A stretch of 64,000 nt of DNA. Origin: Chryseobacterium sp. JAH. Its GTDB lineage: Bacteria > Bacteroidota > Bacteroidia > Flavobacteriales > Weeksellaceae. The notes beneath the pieces are model-generated. The model had not been told where the DNA came from. It saw only the letters and a program-made list of their open reading frames with translations, and ran no database searches. This document shows, one piece after another, positions 8,542 to 16,874 of this stretch (its first letter is position 1; each line of letters begins with the position of its first letter). Both the position numbers and the translations under genes were made by a program. Location: the NCBI RefSeq assembly GCF_001507335.1, contig NZ_LMAH01000003.1, forward strand, positions 496,001 through 560,000. The letters are read 5' to 3'.

Positions 8542-9927
8542 ATGGAAAATCAAGAGTATTCAGTAGGTCTTGACATCGGGACAACCAAGATTGTCGCCAT
8601 TGTCGGAAGGAGGAATGCACACGGGAAAATAGAAATTCTCGGTGTTGGTAAGGCCAAAAGTCTTGGAGTTCATAAAGGGATTGTGAATAATATTTCACAA
8701 ACCATCAACTCCATCAAAGCAGCTGTGGCAGAAGCACAGTCGAGTGCAGGTGTACCTATACACAAGGTCACGGTAGGTATTGCGGGGAAACACATCCGTT
8801 CACTGCAGCATTCAGATTACATTATGCGTGAGAATCCGGACAGATTCATCACTGATGATGACATCGAAGCGTTAAAAGACCAGGTAAAAAAACTGGTGAT
8901 GTTACCAGGTGAAGAGATTATTCATGTACTTCCACAGGAATATAAGGTTGATTCTGAAGGAGAAATTCAGGAACCTGTCGGAATGCACGGAAAACGTCTT
9001 GAAGCCAATTTCCATGTTGTCGTAGGACAAATGGGGAGCATCAGAAACATCGCAAGATGCGTAAGAGAAGCCGGTTTAGAGATGGAGGCACTCACTTTGG
9101 AGCCTTTGGCATCTTCTGAAGCTGTTCTTACGAAAGAAGAGAAAGAAGCAGGAGTAGCAATTGTAGATATCGGTGGTGGTACTACAGATATTGCTATTTT
9201 TAAAGATAACATCATCCGTCATACTTGCGTCATCCCTTACGGAGGCGGAATTATCACGGAAGATATCAAAGAAGGTTGTTCAATTATTGAAAAGCACGCT
9301 GAGCAATTAAAGGTGAAGTTCGGTTCTGCAGTTCCTGAGTTGGAAAAAGACAGCACATTTGTTACCATTCCGGGACTTCACGGAAGACCGGATAAAGAAA
9401 TTTCTCTTAAAACTTTAGCACAGATCATTAATGCGAGAGTTGAAGAAATTTTGGAAATGGTCAACACCGAATTAAAGGCTTACGGAGCATTTGAGCAGAA
9501 GAAAAAGCTGATTGCAGGAATTGTTTTGACGGGTGGTGGATCAAACCTGAAGCATCTTCGTCAGCTGGCCAATTATACCACAGGTTTCGATAGTAGAATT
9601 GGTTTTGCAAATGAATATATTGCCAATGATAAAAACCAGTATCTGAAAGGACCAGAATTTGCAACATCTATCGGTTTACTGATGGAAAGTTTAAAAATCA
9701 GAGATAAAAAAACGGTTGCCGTAGAGGAAATTGTTGAAACTAAAGTTGAGACTAAAATCGAGCAGACTCAAAGCACTGAATCTGCAAACACAGAAGTTCA
9801 GTCGACGGTAGTTCAGCAGACTGTTCAGGAAGCACAGGTTCCGGCACAGACTGCAAGACCTTCGAAACCGACATTCGGACAGTCTCTGATGGAAAAGGTA
9901 AAAAAATTCTTTGAAGAAGTAGAATAA
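8542..9927 (+). CDS. ftsA: FtsA, actin-like membrane tether for FtsZ
   Basis: Cytoplasmic ATP-binding protein that anchors FtsZ to the membrane and recruits later division proteins. The actin-fold phosphate loops are seen in VGLDIGTTKIVAIVG at the N-terminus and VAIVDIGGGTTDIAIF near residue 210, with VLTGGGSNLKHL near residue 330. The C-terminus GQSLMEKVKKFFEEVE can form the amphipathic helix that binds the membrane. Between core and helix is a linker rich in E, Q, T and V (about residues 395-440), which makes the protein longer (461 residues) than E. coli FtsA. Followed by ftsZ. Confidence 0.96.
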   Translation: MENQEYSVGLDIGTTKIVAIVGRRNAHGKIEILGVGKAKSLGVHKGIVNNISQTINSIKAAVAEAQSSAGVPIHKVTVGIAGKHIRSLQHSDYIMRENPDRFITDDDIEALKDQVKKLVMLPGEEIIHVLPQEYKVDSEGEIQEPVGMHGKRLEANFHVVVGQMGSIRNIARCVREAGLEMEALTLEPLASSEAVLTKEEKEAGVAIVDIGGGTTDIAIFKDNIIRHTCVIPYGGGIITEDIKEGCSIIEKHAEQLKVKFGSAVPELEKDSTFVTIPGLHGRPDKEISLKTLAQIINARVEEILEMVNTELKAYGAFEQKKKLIAGIVLTGGGSNLKHLRQLANYTTGFDSRIGFANEYIANDKNQYLKGPEFATSIGLLMESLKIRDKKTVAVEEIVETKVETKIEQTQSTESANTEVQSTVVQQTVQEAQVPAQTARPSKPTFGQSLMEKVKKFFEEVE

Positions 9928-9937
9928 ACAAATATAA

Positions 9938-9998
9938 ATGATGAATGATAAGCGATGAAAGATATGCTCATCAGCTATCATAGTCGGTTATCAATTAT
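9938..9998. repeat. imperfect inverted repeat between ftsA and ftsZ
   Basis: ATGATGAATGATAAGCGATG faces TCATCAGCTATCATAGTCGG and TTATCA about ten bases later, forming an imperfect inverted repeat of ATGATAA-type units. It is AT-rich and different in sequence from the repeats in the other dcw gaps. Confidence 0.5.
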
Positions 9999-10012
9999 AA
10001 AAAAATATAAGT

Positions 10013-11920
10013 ATGGAAAATATAGGCACACAGGGATTTTCATTTGATCTGCCAAAAGGAAATTCTTCGATCATTAAAGTTATTGGTGTTGGTGGCGGTG
10101 GAAACAATGCCCTGAAGCACATGTACGAAAAAGGTATTCACGGGGTAGATTTCGTGATTTGTAATACTGATGCGCAGACTTTAGATAACAACCCGGTTTC
10201 CAATAAAGTTCAGTTGGGGGTAACCATTACTGAAGGCCTTGGAGCGGGAGCTGATCCTGAAGTAGGTGAAAAAGCAGCGATCGAAAGTATTGAAGAGATC
10301 AAAGCAGCAATGGGACAAAATACCAAAATGGTTTTCATTACTGCAGGAATGGGTGGTGGTACCGGAACCGGTGCGGCTCCTGTTATTGCTAAAGTGGCTA
10401 AAGATATGGGTATTCTTACGGTTGGTATTGTTACCGTTCCTTTCAGCTTTGAAGGAAAAAGAAGACTCGATCAGGCAGAATTAGGATTAGATAAATTAAG
10501 AAATAATGTTGATTCATTAATCGTAATCAACAACGATAAATTAAGACAGCAATTCGGAAATCTTGGTTTCAAACAAGGGTTCTCAAAAGCCGATGAAGTT
10601 TTAACCAACGCCGCAAAAGGGATGGCAGAGGTTATTACCGGTTACTTTGATGTCAACATTGACTTTAGAGATGCTAAATCTGTGCTTCAGAATTCTGGTA
10701 CGGCATTAATGTCTACAGGTACGGCTTCAGGTGAAAACAAAGCTGAAGAAGCGGTAAGAAAAGCATTAGACTCGCCATTGTTGAACGACAACAAAATTAC
10801 AGGTGCAAGAAACGTGTTGTTGTTGATCAGAAGTGGTGTGGAAGAAGCTACCATGGACGAAATCGGTATCATCATGGATTACATTCAAAAAGAAGCTGGT
10901 CACACAGCAGATATTATTTTTGGAGTTGGAGCTGACGAAGAATTAGGTGATGCAGTAAGTGTATTGGTGATTGCTACAGGTTTTTCTAATGATAACCAAA
11001 AGTTTTCAGGGCCAACTGAGAAAATCAGAATTGGTTTAAATGACGCTTTGGAAACTCCTAAAGCTTCTCCTTTCAAAACAAGAGATGAGAGAGAGGTTTC
11101 TCCAGAGCAAGGTTATGATTTTGGTGGGAAAAATCTTTTCAGACTTGATGATGAAGAGCAGGACACGCCACAGTTTAAGATGTCGTCTTCTGAAAAAAAA
11201 ATGATTATCGAGGATGAGGATGTGAAAACGGAAATAAAATTCTCTGATAGAGAGGAAGATACATTAGAAAGCCCGATTCAGAGCTGGAGAAACGAAGAGT
11301 CAATCGCTGAAGACGATGTTAACCTGTTTTCTTTCGACGACGATCCCAATGATTTGGAAATTGAGTCATTCTCTTTCGATTTTGAAAATAAAAAAGAAGA
11401 GTCAACAGACAATTCTTTCAGCAATAGTTTTTCAAACGAAAAGCCAATTGAGTTTAATTTTACAGTCAATGAGCCGATCGTTGAACCTAAATATGATTTC
11501 GGTCAGCCCAAAAACGAGGTTGAAACTTCTGCGGTAATTGAAAGAGTAGAAGAAACGACTCATAAAGTGGAAACATTCTATCAGACCCAAGAGCAGCCAA
11601 AAGCGGAAGATAAACCTGTTGTAGAAAAAAGAGTAGAGATAGAAACTACGAGACATACAGAATCTGAATTCACTTTTGTAAACAAACCTGCAGATCAGGA
11701 AAGAGTGGTTGAAAGAAGAAACAAACTGAAAGAATTCAATTCTCGTTACCAGAATTTTGATCACGTGAATGAGTTTGAATCTGTACCGGCTTTCAAAAGA
11801 AAAAATATTTCAATTGACGGTTCCAATGCATCAGACCAGAATATCAACACGTATTTGTCTGACAATAACGGAAACGTGCAGATCAGAGAAAACAGATTTT
11901 TAAATAAAGATGTAGATTAA
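10013..11920 (+). CDS. ftsZ: FtsZ, tubulin-like division ring protein
   Basis: GTPase that polymerises into the Z-ring. The tubulin signature GGGTGTG is at residues 114-120, preceded by VIGVGGGGNNAL (residues 23-34) and followed by TVPFSFEGKRR and the T7 loop DVNIDFRD that completes the GTPase site. The conserved core ends near residue 330; the remaining 300 residues are an acidic, low-complexity linker, so the protein (635 residues) is far longer than the 383 of E. coli. The usual C-terminal FtsA-binding peptide appears as VPAFKRKN at residues 591-598 but is not terminal: 37 more residues follow. Long FtsZ tails of this type are known in Flavobacteriia. Confidence 0.97.
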   Translation: MENIGTQGFSFDLPKGNSSIIKVIGVGGGGNNALKHMYEKGIHGVDFVICNTDAQTLDNNPVSNKVQLGVTITEGLGAGADPEVGEKAAIESIEEIKAAMGQNTKMVFITAGMGGGTGTGAAPVIAKVAKDMGILTVGIVTVPFSFEGKRRLDQAELGLDKLRNNVDSLIVINNDKLRQQFGNLGFKQGFSKADEVLTNAAKGMAEVITGYFDVNIDFRDAKSVLQNSGTALMSTGTASGENKAEEAVRKALDSPLLNDNKITGARNVLLLIRSGVEEATMDEIGIIMDYIQKEAGHTADIIFGVGADEELGDAVSVLVIATGFSNDNQKFSGPTEKIRIGLNDALETPKASPFKTRDEREVSPEQGYDFGGKNLFRLDDEEQDTPQFKMSSSEKKMIIEDEDVKTEIKFSDREEDTLESPIQSWRNEESIAEDDVNLFSFDDDPNDLEIESFSFDFENKKEESTDNSFSNSFSNEKPIEFNFTVNEPIVEPKYDFGQPKNEVETSAVIERVEETTHKVETFYQTQEQPKAEDKPVVEKRVEIETTRHTESEFTFVNKPADQERVVERRNKLKEFNSRYQNFDHVNEFESVPAFKRKNISIDGSNASDQNINTYLSDNNGNVQIRENRFLNKDVD

Positions 11921-12078
11921 ATTAATTTGAAAATGGGGCAATTTGAGAATTTAAAAATTTTTTAGCGACAATGAATTTTAGATAGAAGTTATTGGATTTC
12001 TGATAATCGTACTAAAAAAATCATAGTTGAATTAATCATTTTCAAATTAACCCATTTTCAAATTTTCAAATTAATTAA
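11921..12078. repeat. long inverted repeat between ftsZ and the yqeY-like gene
   Basis: The left arm ATTAATTTGAAAATGGG (11921-11937, continuing with GCAATTTGA) faces a right arm at about 12037-12078 made of CATTTTCAAATTAACCCATT and TTCAAATTTTCAAATTAATT. The arms pair over about 30 bases with mismatches, across roughly 100 bases of AT-rich DNA. The unit AATTTGAAAATGGGTTAATT is a dispersed intergenic repeat type in flavobacteria as far as I recall. Confidence 0.65.
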
Positions 12079-12079
12079 T

Positions 12080-12526
12080 ATGAGTTTAGAACTTACCATA
12101 AGCGAAGCAATAAAAACGGCGATGAGAGCCAAAGACAGAGTGGCTTTAGATTCTCTCCGTGCAGTAAAATCTCAGATATTATTGCTGAAAACTGAGGCTC
12201 TGGGAGCGGAAGTTTCTTCTGAGCAGGAAATTGCAATTTTGCAACGTATGATTAAGCAGCGTAAAGATTCTTACGAGCAGTTTACCGCTCAGGGAAGAAA
12301 CGATTTGGCAGAAGTGGAAGAAGCTCAGATGAAAGTCATTGAGAAGTTTTTACCAGCCCAATTGTCTTCTGAAGAACTGGAAGCTGAAATCAAGCAGATC
12401 ATTTCAGAAACTGGCGCTGAATCTATTAAAGATTTAGGAAAAGTAATGGGATTGGCTTCAAAAAACTTAGCCGGAAAATCTGACGGAAAAAGTATTTCCG
12501 AGATGGCTAAAAAACTACTATCGTAG
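12080..12526 (+). CDS. YqeY-like GatB/YqeY domain protein
   Basis: A 148-residue helical protein of the GatB/YqeY (DUF1732-free, GatB tail-like) family: SLELTISEAIKTAMRAKDRVALDSLRAVKSQI at the start and ISETGAESIKDLGKVMG then KLAGKSDGK-like residues at the end (here NLAGKSDGKSISEMAKKLLS). The domain also forms the tRNA-binding tail of GatB, so a role near tRNA is possible but unproven for the stand-alone form. It is the last gene of the dcw transcript, separated from ftsZ by the inverted repeat at 11921 and followed by the terminator at 12636. Free-standing yqeY behind ftsZ is a common flavobacterial arrangement, to my knowledge. Confidence 0.9.
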   Translation: MSLELTISEAIKTAMRAKDRVALDSLRAVKSQILLLKTEALGAEVSSEQEIAILQRMIKQRKDSYEQFTAQGRNDLAEVEEAQMKVIEKFLPAQLSSEELEAEIKQIISETGAESIKDLGKVMGLASKNLAGKSDGKSISEMAKKLLS

Positions 12527-12635
12527 TTGGGTGTTGAAAGTTTTGGTTGGTAGATTTTAATACGATGCACTAACAACTAAAGCCCAACAAGTCTTACACA
12601 CGGATATTCAACCTTTGCATATCGATTTGATTAAC

Positions 12636-12664
12636 GAAGCCCGGAACTTTATGTTCTGGGCTTC
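12636..12664 (+). terminator. terminator closing the dcw transcript
   Basis: GAAGCCCGGAAC and GTTCTGGGCTTC form a 12-pair stem with one G-U pair around a five-base loop (TTTAT), followed by the T-rich ATTTATT. It is the first convincing terminator on the plus strand since the left edge. Confidence 0.8.
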
Positions 12665-12960
12665 ATTTATTAAAATCTTTTTAAAATTACCGCTTAAATT
12701 ATTCTAAAAACTGATGTATGGGCAATAATTAAAAAGATGGGGAACTACATTTCATAACCTATTAAAATTTGATAGGTCTCGGAAATTTTATGTATAATTT
12801 TTTTTTCATGGAAGTTCGTTTTTAGAATCATTTCAAAGTTAATGAAAAATTATCAGATATTAACTAAATTGTTTTAATGATAATTAATATTTAATAAAAT
12901 ATTCACATGTTGTTCCTTTATTTAATTTTGTTTTACGAATTCTTCTATAGTTTTTATTAA

Positions 12961-12991
12961 TTGAGATAAATTTAGAAATGTTGTAAATTTG
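12961..12991 (+). promoter_or_regulatory. Bacteroidota-type promoter for the bacilliredoxin gene
   Basis: TTG at 12961-12963, a 20-base spacer, and TAAATTTG at 12984-12991, a full match to the TAnnTTTG -7 box of the group's main sigma factor. Transcription would begin about 20 bases before the ATG at 13015. Confidence 0.65.
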
Positions 12992-13014
12992 TATACAATT
13001 TAAAATTACAAGAA

Positions 13015-13425
13015 ATGTATCCATCAGATTTAGTAATGCCGATGAAGGCTGAACTTACAGATAAAGGTTTTCAGGATTTAGAAACTCCTGCACAGGTAGA
13101 AGATGCTTTGAAGCAGTCTGGAACCACTCTTTTAGTTATCAACTCAGTGTGCGGATGTGCAGCGGGTGCTGCAAGACCGGGAGTTGTGTATTCTTTGACT
13201 GGCGAGAAAAAGCCAGATCATTTAACGACAGTATTTGCAGGTTTTGATAAAGACGCCGTAGATGCTGCTAGAAAGCATTTAGCACCATTCCCGCCAAGCT
13301 CACCATGTGTAGCTCTTTTCAAAGACGGAGAGTTGGTTCACATGTTAGAAAGACATCATATTGAAGGAAATCCTGCAGGAGCAATCGCTGCCAATCTTCA
13401 GGCTGCTTACGACGAATATTGCTAA
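13015..13425 (+). CDS. BrxA/BrxB-family bacilliredoxin (YphP/YqiW type)
   Basis: A 136-residue thioredoxin-fold protein of the UPF0403 family. The active motif is CGC at residues 46-48 in INSVCGCAAGAARPG, and a further conserved stretch FPPSSPCVALFKDGELVHMLERHHIEG is in the second half. In Firmicutes these proteins remove bacillithiol from proteins after oxidative stress; Bacteroidota also carry the family, though which thiol it serves in this organism is an inference. It is a single-gene unit with a promoter at 12961 and a terminator at 13452. Confidence 0.92.
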   Translation: MYPSDLVMPMKAELTDKGFQDLETPAQVEDALKQSGTTLLVINSVCGCAAGAARPGVVYSLTGEKKPDHLTTVFAGFDKDAVDAARKHLAPFPPSSPCVALFKDGELVHMLERHHIEGNPAGAIAANLQAAYDEYC

Positions 13426-13451
13426 TAAGGAGTAATTAAAGCTCAATACAG

Positions 13452-13478
13452 AAACCGTTACAAAATTTGTGACGGTTT
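13452..13478 (+). terminator. terminator after the bacilliredoxin gene
   Basis: AAACCGTTAC and GTGACGGTTT pair over ten bases with one wobble around AAAATTT, followed by TTTTATTT. A classical intrinsic terminator. Confidence 0.85.
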
Positions 13479-13514
13479 TTTATTTAAATCATTCCGAGGA
13501 AATTCAAATATGAT

Positions 13515-13522
13515 TATATTTG
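13515..13522 (+). promoter_or_regulatory. -7 box just before the GH3 start
   Basis: TATATTTG matches TAnnTTTG and ends five bases before ATG 13528. If used, the mRNA would be nearly leaderless and the upstream ATG at 13510 would not be transcribed. No good -33 box is seen at the right distance. Confidence 0.4.
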
Positions 13523-13527
13523 TTGAA

Positions 13528-15045
13528 ATGGCAACGAAAGCACTTTTCAATACGGTAGTCAATTGGTTTATCCGCCAAAGGATAGATCAGATACAGAATT
13601 TTATGGATCATCCTATCGAAACGCAGAACGGAATTCTGTTTTCTCAGCTGTTTCATGCAGAGGATACGGAGTACGGCAAGAGATATGGCTTTAATACCAT
13701 CTCAAGCTATCAGGATTTTAAAAATAAAGTTCCGGTAGTTACCTACGAAGATTTTGAACCGTATATCGAAAGGGCAAGGCAAGGTCATAAAGACGTAAGT
13801 TGGCCGGGTTACATTAAGCATTTTGCTAAATCTTCCGGAACGACCAATGCTAAGAGCAAATTCATTCCTATTTCCGCAGAAAGCCTTGAATATTGCCACA
13901 TGAAAGCCGGCAAAGACATGGTTTCTATTTATGCAAATAATCATCCGGAAAATCAACTTTTCACCAATAAAAATTTACGTCTGGGCGGTAGCTCTGAGCT
14001 GTATGCCGATTTTAACACCAAATTTGGAGATCTTTCAGCGATCTTAATTGACAATCTTCCATTTTGGGTAGAAATTACCACCACGCCGAGCAAAAAAGTT
14101 TCTTTAATGGGTGAATGGGAAAGTAAATTAAAAGCCATTACTTCTGAAGTAAAGAATGAGGATGTAGGAAGTATTTTGGGGGTGCCAAGTTGGATGATGG
14201 TGCTTTTGCAGAGGGTTTTAAAAGAAACTGAGGTTAAAAGTATTTCTGAACTGTGGCCAAACCTTGAAGTCTTTTTTCACGGTGGAATCAGTTTTAAACC
14301 TTACAAAGATCAGTTTAAACAACTGATCGGAAAAAATATCAATTACTACGAAATTTACAACGCTTCCGAAGGTTTCTTTGGAATTCAGGATAGACCAAAC
14401 AGTGACGAAATGTTGCTGATGCTGGATTACGGTATTTTCTATGAATTTATTCCGATGGATCAGTTTCATTGTTCAAACAGGAAAGTGGTTAGCTTAGAAG
14501 AAGTGGAAATTGGAAAGAATTATGCAATGGTCATCACGACCAACGGCGGTTTATGGAGATATTTGATAGGTGATACAGTTGTTTTCACCTCTGTCAGCCC
14601 ATTCAGAATAAAAATTACGGGAAGAACGAAACATTACATCAATGCATTTGGTGAAGAATTGATGATCACCAACGTAGAATCTGCTTTAGCGAAAGCCTGC
14701 GAAGTCACAAAGTCAGCTGTTACGGATTTTACTGGGGCTCCTATTTTTATGAAAGAAAATGAAAGCGGTGCCCATGAATGGATTTTCGAGTTCAGCGAAA
14801 AACCTCATAGTTTAGAAGAATTTACCGATGTTTTTGATCAGCATCTTAAAGCTATCAATTCTGATTATGAAGCTAAACGATACAACAATATCACGCTGAA
14901 AAAGCCGGTGATACATATTGCACGTCCTAATCTCTTCTACTGTTGGCTTGAGTCCAAAGGAAAATTGGGAGGACAGAATAAAGTGCCGCGTTTGAGCAAC
15001 GACAGAGAATATATCGATCCTTTGCTGGAGATGAATCAGTCATAA
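13528..15045 (+). CDS. GH3 auxin-responsive-promoter family protein
   Basis: A 505-residue protein of the GH3 family, whose plant members join amino acids to plant hormones through an acyl-adenylate. Seen here: the ATP-binding stretch HFAKSSGTTNAKSKFIPIS near residue 110, YNASEGFFGIQDR (residue about 280), and TTNGGLWRYLIGDTVVFTS with ITGRTKHYINAFGEELM, all typical of the adenylating core. Stand-alone GH3 proteins are common in Bacteroidota but their substrate is not known to me. I take ATG 13528 (MATKALFNTVVN) rather than 13510 because of the -7 box between them. It ends at a terminator shared with the convergent lipoprotein gene. Confidence 0.9.
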   Translation: MATKALFNTVVNWFIRQRIDQIQNFMDHPIETQNGILFSQLFHAEDTEYGKRYGFNTISSYQDFKNKVPVVTYEDFEPYIERARQGHKDVSWPGYIKHFAKSSGTTNAKSKFIPISAESLEYCHMKAGKDMVSIYANNHPENQLFTNKNLRLGGSSELYADFNTKFGDLSAILIDNLPFWVEITTTPSKKVSLMGEWESKLKAITSEVKNEDVGSILGVPSWMMVLLQRVLKETEVKSISELWPNLEVFFHGGISFKPYKDQFKQLIGKNINYYEIYNASEGFFGIQDRPNSDEMLLMLDYGIFYEFIPMDQFHCSNRKVVSLEEVEIGKNYAMVITTNGGLWRYLIGDTVVFTSVSPFRIKITGRTKHYINAFGEELMITNVESALAKACEVTKSAVTDFTGAPIFMKENESGAHEWIFEFSEKPHSLEEFTDVFDQHLKAINSDYEAKRYNNITLKKPVIHIARPNLFYCWLESKGKLGGQNKVPRLSNDREYIDPLLEMNQS

Positions 15046-15047
15046 AA

Positions 15048-15073
15048 AAATCCGCAGAAGATTCTGCGGATTT
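15048..15073. terminator. bidirectional terminator between GH3 gene and lipoprotein genes
   Basis: AAATCCGCAGAA and TTCTGCGGATTT pair over 12 bases around a tiny loop, with A-run on the left and T-run on the right, so it can stop transcripts from both sides of the convergent genes. Confidence 0.9.
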
Positions 15074-15077
15074 TTGT

Positions 15078-15449
15078 TTATTTCTTTAGATCCTCTTTCA
15101 ATTTCTTTGCAGCATCTTCCACTTTTTGAGCTCCCTGTGCAGCAGTGTTCTTAATATCCTTGCTTACTTCTTGCGCTCCGGTTTTGATGTCTTTTCCTAC
15201 CTCAGATGCTTCGGACTTAATGTCTTTCCCGGCCTCATTGATCTTTTCTCCGGTCTTACTGACTGTAATTTTAACATCAGATTTAGCTTTGTCAATTTTA
15301 GCAGTATCTACGAAACCTGTTCGACTTTCAGTGGTTGTTGTTGTTACGGTTCCGTCTGGATTTTCTATTTTTTCAGTTTTTGTTGTAGATTGTGTACAGC
15401 TTACGACCAGTGCCGAAACAGCAAAAGCTACAATAATTTGTTTTTTCAT
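15078..15449 (-). CDS. small lipoprotein with LEA-like helical repeats
   Basis: A 123-residue protein with a lipoprotein signal: basic start, hydrophobic stretch and lipobox LVVSC (Cys 18). A threonine-rich linker follows (TVTTTTTESR) and then about 70 residues of amphipathic helix with 11-residue periodicity (GEKINEAGKDIKSEASEVGK, then DIKTGAQEVSKDIKNTA), as in LEA or YtxH-like proteins. Probably anchored in the outer or inner membrane with the helix in the periplasm. Function unknown; LEA-like proteins are often linked to stress. It follows the next lipoprotein gene by 20 bases and ends at the terminator at 15048. Confidence 0.8.
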   Translation of the reverse strand: MKKQIIVAFAVSALVVSCTQSTTKTEKIENPDGTVTTTTTESRTGFVDTAKIDKAKSDVKITVSKTGEKINEAGKDIKSEASEVGKDIKTGAQEVSKDIKNTAAQGAQKVEDAAKKLKEDLKK

Positions 15450-15469
15450 TGTTTATATTTTAAATTTAA

Positions 15470-15811
15470 TTATTCTGGTGAAGGTGTAGAAACTGTCGCA
15501 TTTTCCTTTGCTTTTTCTTTCTTTTCCTCTTCCTGTTTTTTCTTGGTTTCTTTTTCTAATTCTGCTTCGATTCGTTTTTCTTCCTGCTCAAGTTTCATCG
15601 CTTCTTTTAAAGAATCCTGATATTTTTGTGATGACATTCTTATTTGACGGACGATATCCACTGTAGTTGCACCTGCAGAAAATGAATCAATTGCTGTAGT
15701 GTCATAATGAGGTTGTAAAGCCTGAGTTTGATCGGTATTGGCAGCTTCCTGCTTTGAACATGCGATCAAAAAAACAAAACTTACAGCTCCTGCTGCCCAT
15801 ACTTTTTTCAT
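15470..15811 (-). CDS. small lipoprotein with charged coiled-coil tail
   Basis: A 113-residue protein with signal peptide and lipobox LIAC (Cys 18). Residues 20-60 are polar, and about residues 70-105 form a run of E and K (KLEQEEKRIEAELEKETKKK) that should make a coiled coil. I do not recognise a family. It lies only four bases after the stop of the phosphatase-family gene upstream and 20 bases before the next lipoprotein gene, so the four genes from 17867 down to 15078 may be one transcript. Confidence 0.75.
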   Translation of the reverse strand: MKKVWAAGAVSFVFLIACSKQEAANTDQTQALQPHYDTTAIDSFSAGATTVDIVRQIRMSSQKYQDSLKEAMKLEQEEKRIEAELEKETKKKQEEEKKEKAKENATVSTPSPE

Positions 15812-15815
15812 GGAA

Positions 15816-16799
15816 CTAATTTAGCAGAAATTCTGCAATTACAGGATAATGATCTGATAATTTTACAGAATAGTCGACCTTATAATTTAATGGTTTAATA
15901 CTTTTTGAAGTAAAAATATAATCTATTCTTAAAGGAAATTTATAGTCGTGAAAACTTGTTGAGCTTCCGTTGCCTACTTTCATAAACGCATCATCAAGAT
16001 CTTTCCCGAGGTTGTAATATTCCCAGGAGTTGGGAACAGAATTGAAATCTCCAGCTAAAATGACAGGGTAGGGCGATTTGTCGACCGCTTTTCTGATTTT
16101 TTTCACCTGATTTTCATGGGTTTTAAAGGTAGGGATGAGTCTAGAAAAAAGAGCCGCCATTTTGTTCTTCTCTTGTTTTTTAGAATTTTCATCATCTATT
16201 CCAAGCATATTTTTATTTAGCTTAAATGGTTCCAGGTAAACATTGATTACTCTGATGATTCTTCCGCTAATTTCAATATCTGCATAAAAAGAGTTTCCTT
16301 TAGAATCATCATTTAATAAATTACCCTGACGCAGAATTTTATGTTTTGTTTTTAAAATCACAGAAGGATATTTTACTAAATCTTTCCTCAACGCAGTACT
16401 GGTGTCTTTTTCTTGTACTAGAATAATATCTGCATTTTGATCATTTATATATTTTTTTACTGTTGGCCAACCGAAGCTTCCGTATTTTACATTATAGGTT
16501 AGCACTTTAATGTTTTTCTGACCAAATTGAACGATTTGCTGCGGCCGGAAATTCACCCATCTTCTTACAGGATTATAAAAAAATAAGGTAACCATCAAAA
16601 AAACGACTGCCATCTTCCTTTGTTTGAAAAACCAAATAACTGTAAATAAAAGATGAAGTATAAATAAATAAGGAAAAGCCAGGGAGAGTAAATTGAGCTT
16701 ACTGAAATAGTGTGGAGGGATCCAGGCATTTGCAAAGGTGCTTAGTAAGACGACAATCAATAAGATATGAATAATTAAAAATACATGTACCTGCTTCAT
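15816..16799 (-). CDS. membrane endonuclease/exonuclease/phosphatase-family protein (copy 2)
   Basis: A 327-residue protein with three membrane helices in the first 90 residues (HVFLIIHILLIVVLLSTFA and two more), then an EEP domain. EEP marks: LTYNVKYG, ILVQEKD with the metal-binding glutamate, ILAGDFNSVPNSWEYY with the catalytic Asp-Asn pair, RIDYIFTS and the final LSDHYPVIAEF with Asp-His. The domain cuts phosphodiesters or phosphomonoesters; the substrate here is unknown. It is very similar to the gene upstream (16875-17867), sharing long stretches such as ETFKTH-type IPTFKTHENQV and SPYPVILAGD. Confidence 0.88.
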   Translation of the reverse strand: MKQVHVFLIIHILLIVVLLSTFANAWIPPHYFSKLNLLSLAFPYLFILHLLFTVIWFFKQRKMAVVFLMVTLFFYNPVRRWVNFRPQQIVQFGQKNIKVLTYNVKYGSFGWPTVKKYINDQNADIILVQEKDTSTALRKDLVKYPSVILKTKHKILRQGNLLNDDSKGNSFYADIEISGRIIRVINVYLEPFKLNKNMLGIDDENSKKQEKNKMAALFSRLIPTFKTHENQVKKIRKAVDKSPYPVILAGDFNSVPNSWEYYNLGKDLDDAFMKVGNGSSTSFHDYKFPLRIDYIFTSKSIKPLNYKVDYSVKLSDHYPVIAEFLLN

Positions 16800-16874
16800 G
16801 AAAAACTCTGATATTCAGATACCACAACAAAAACAGCGCCACGATCATTCTTGAAATCATAAATTATTAGATGT

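Larger units (their letters stand above)
12527..13014. other. 488-base intergenic region after the dcw cluster
   Basis: Holds the terminator at 12636-12664 and the promoter at 12961-12991. The rest (about 12665-12960) is very AT-rich with no open frame, repeat or hairpin that I trust. Confidence 0.7.

Noticed and set aside
15126-15620. A 164-residue plus-strand frame over the two lipoprotein genes
   Set aside because: It is a mirror frame of the lipoprotein genes, with no domain, and the minus-strand genes have clear signal peptides and lipoboxes.
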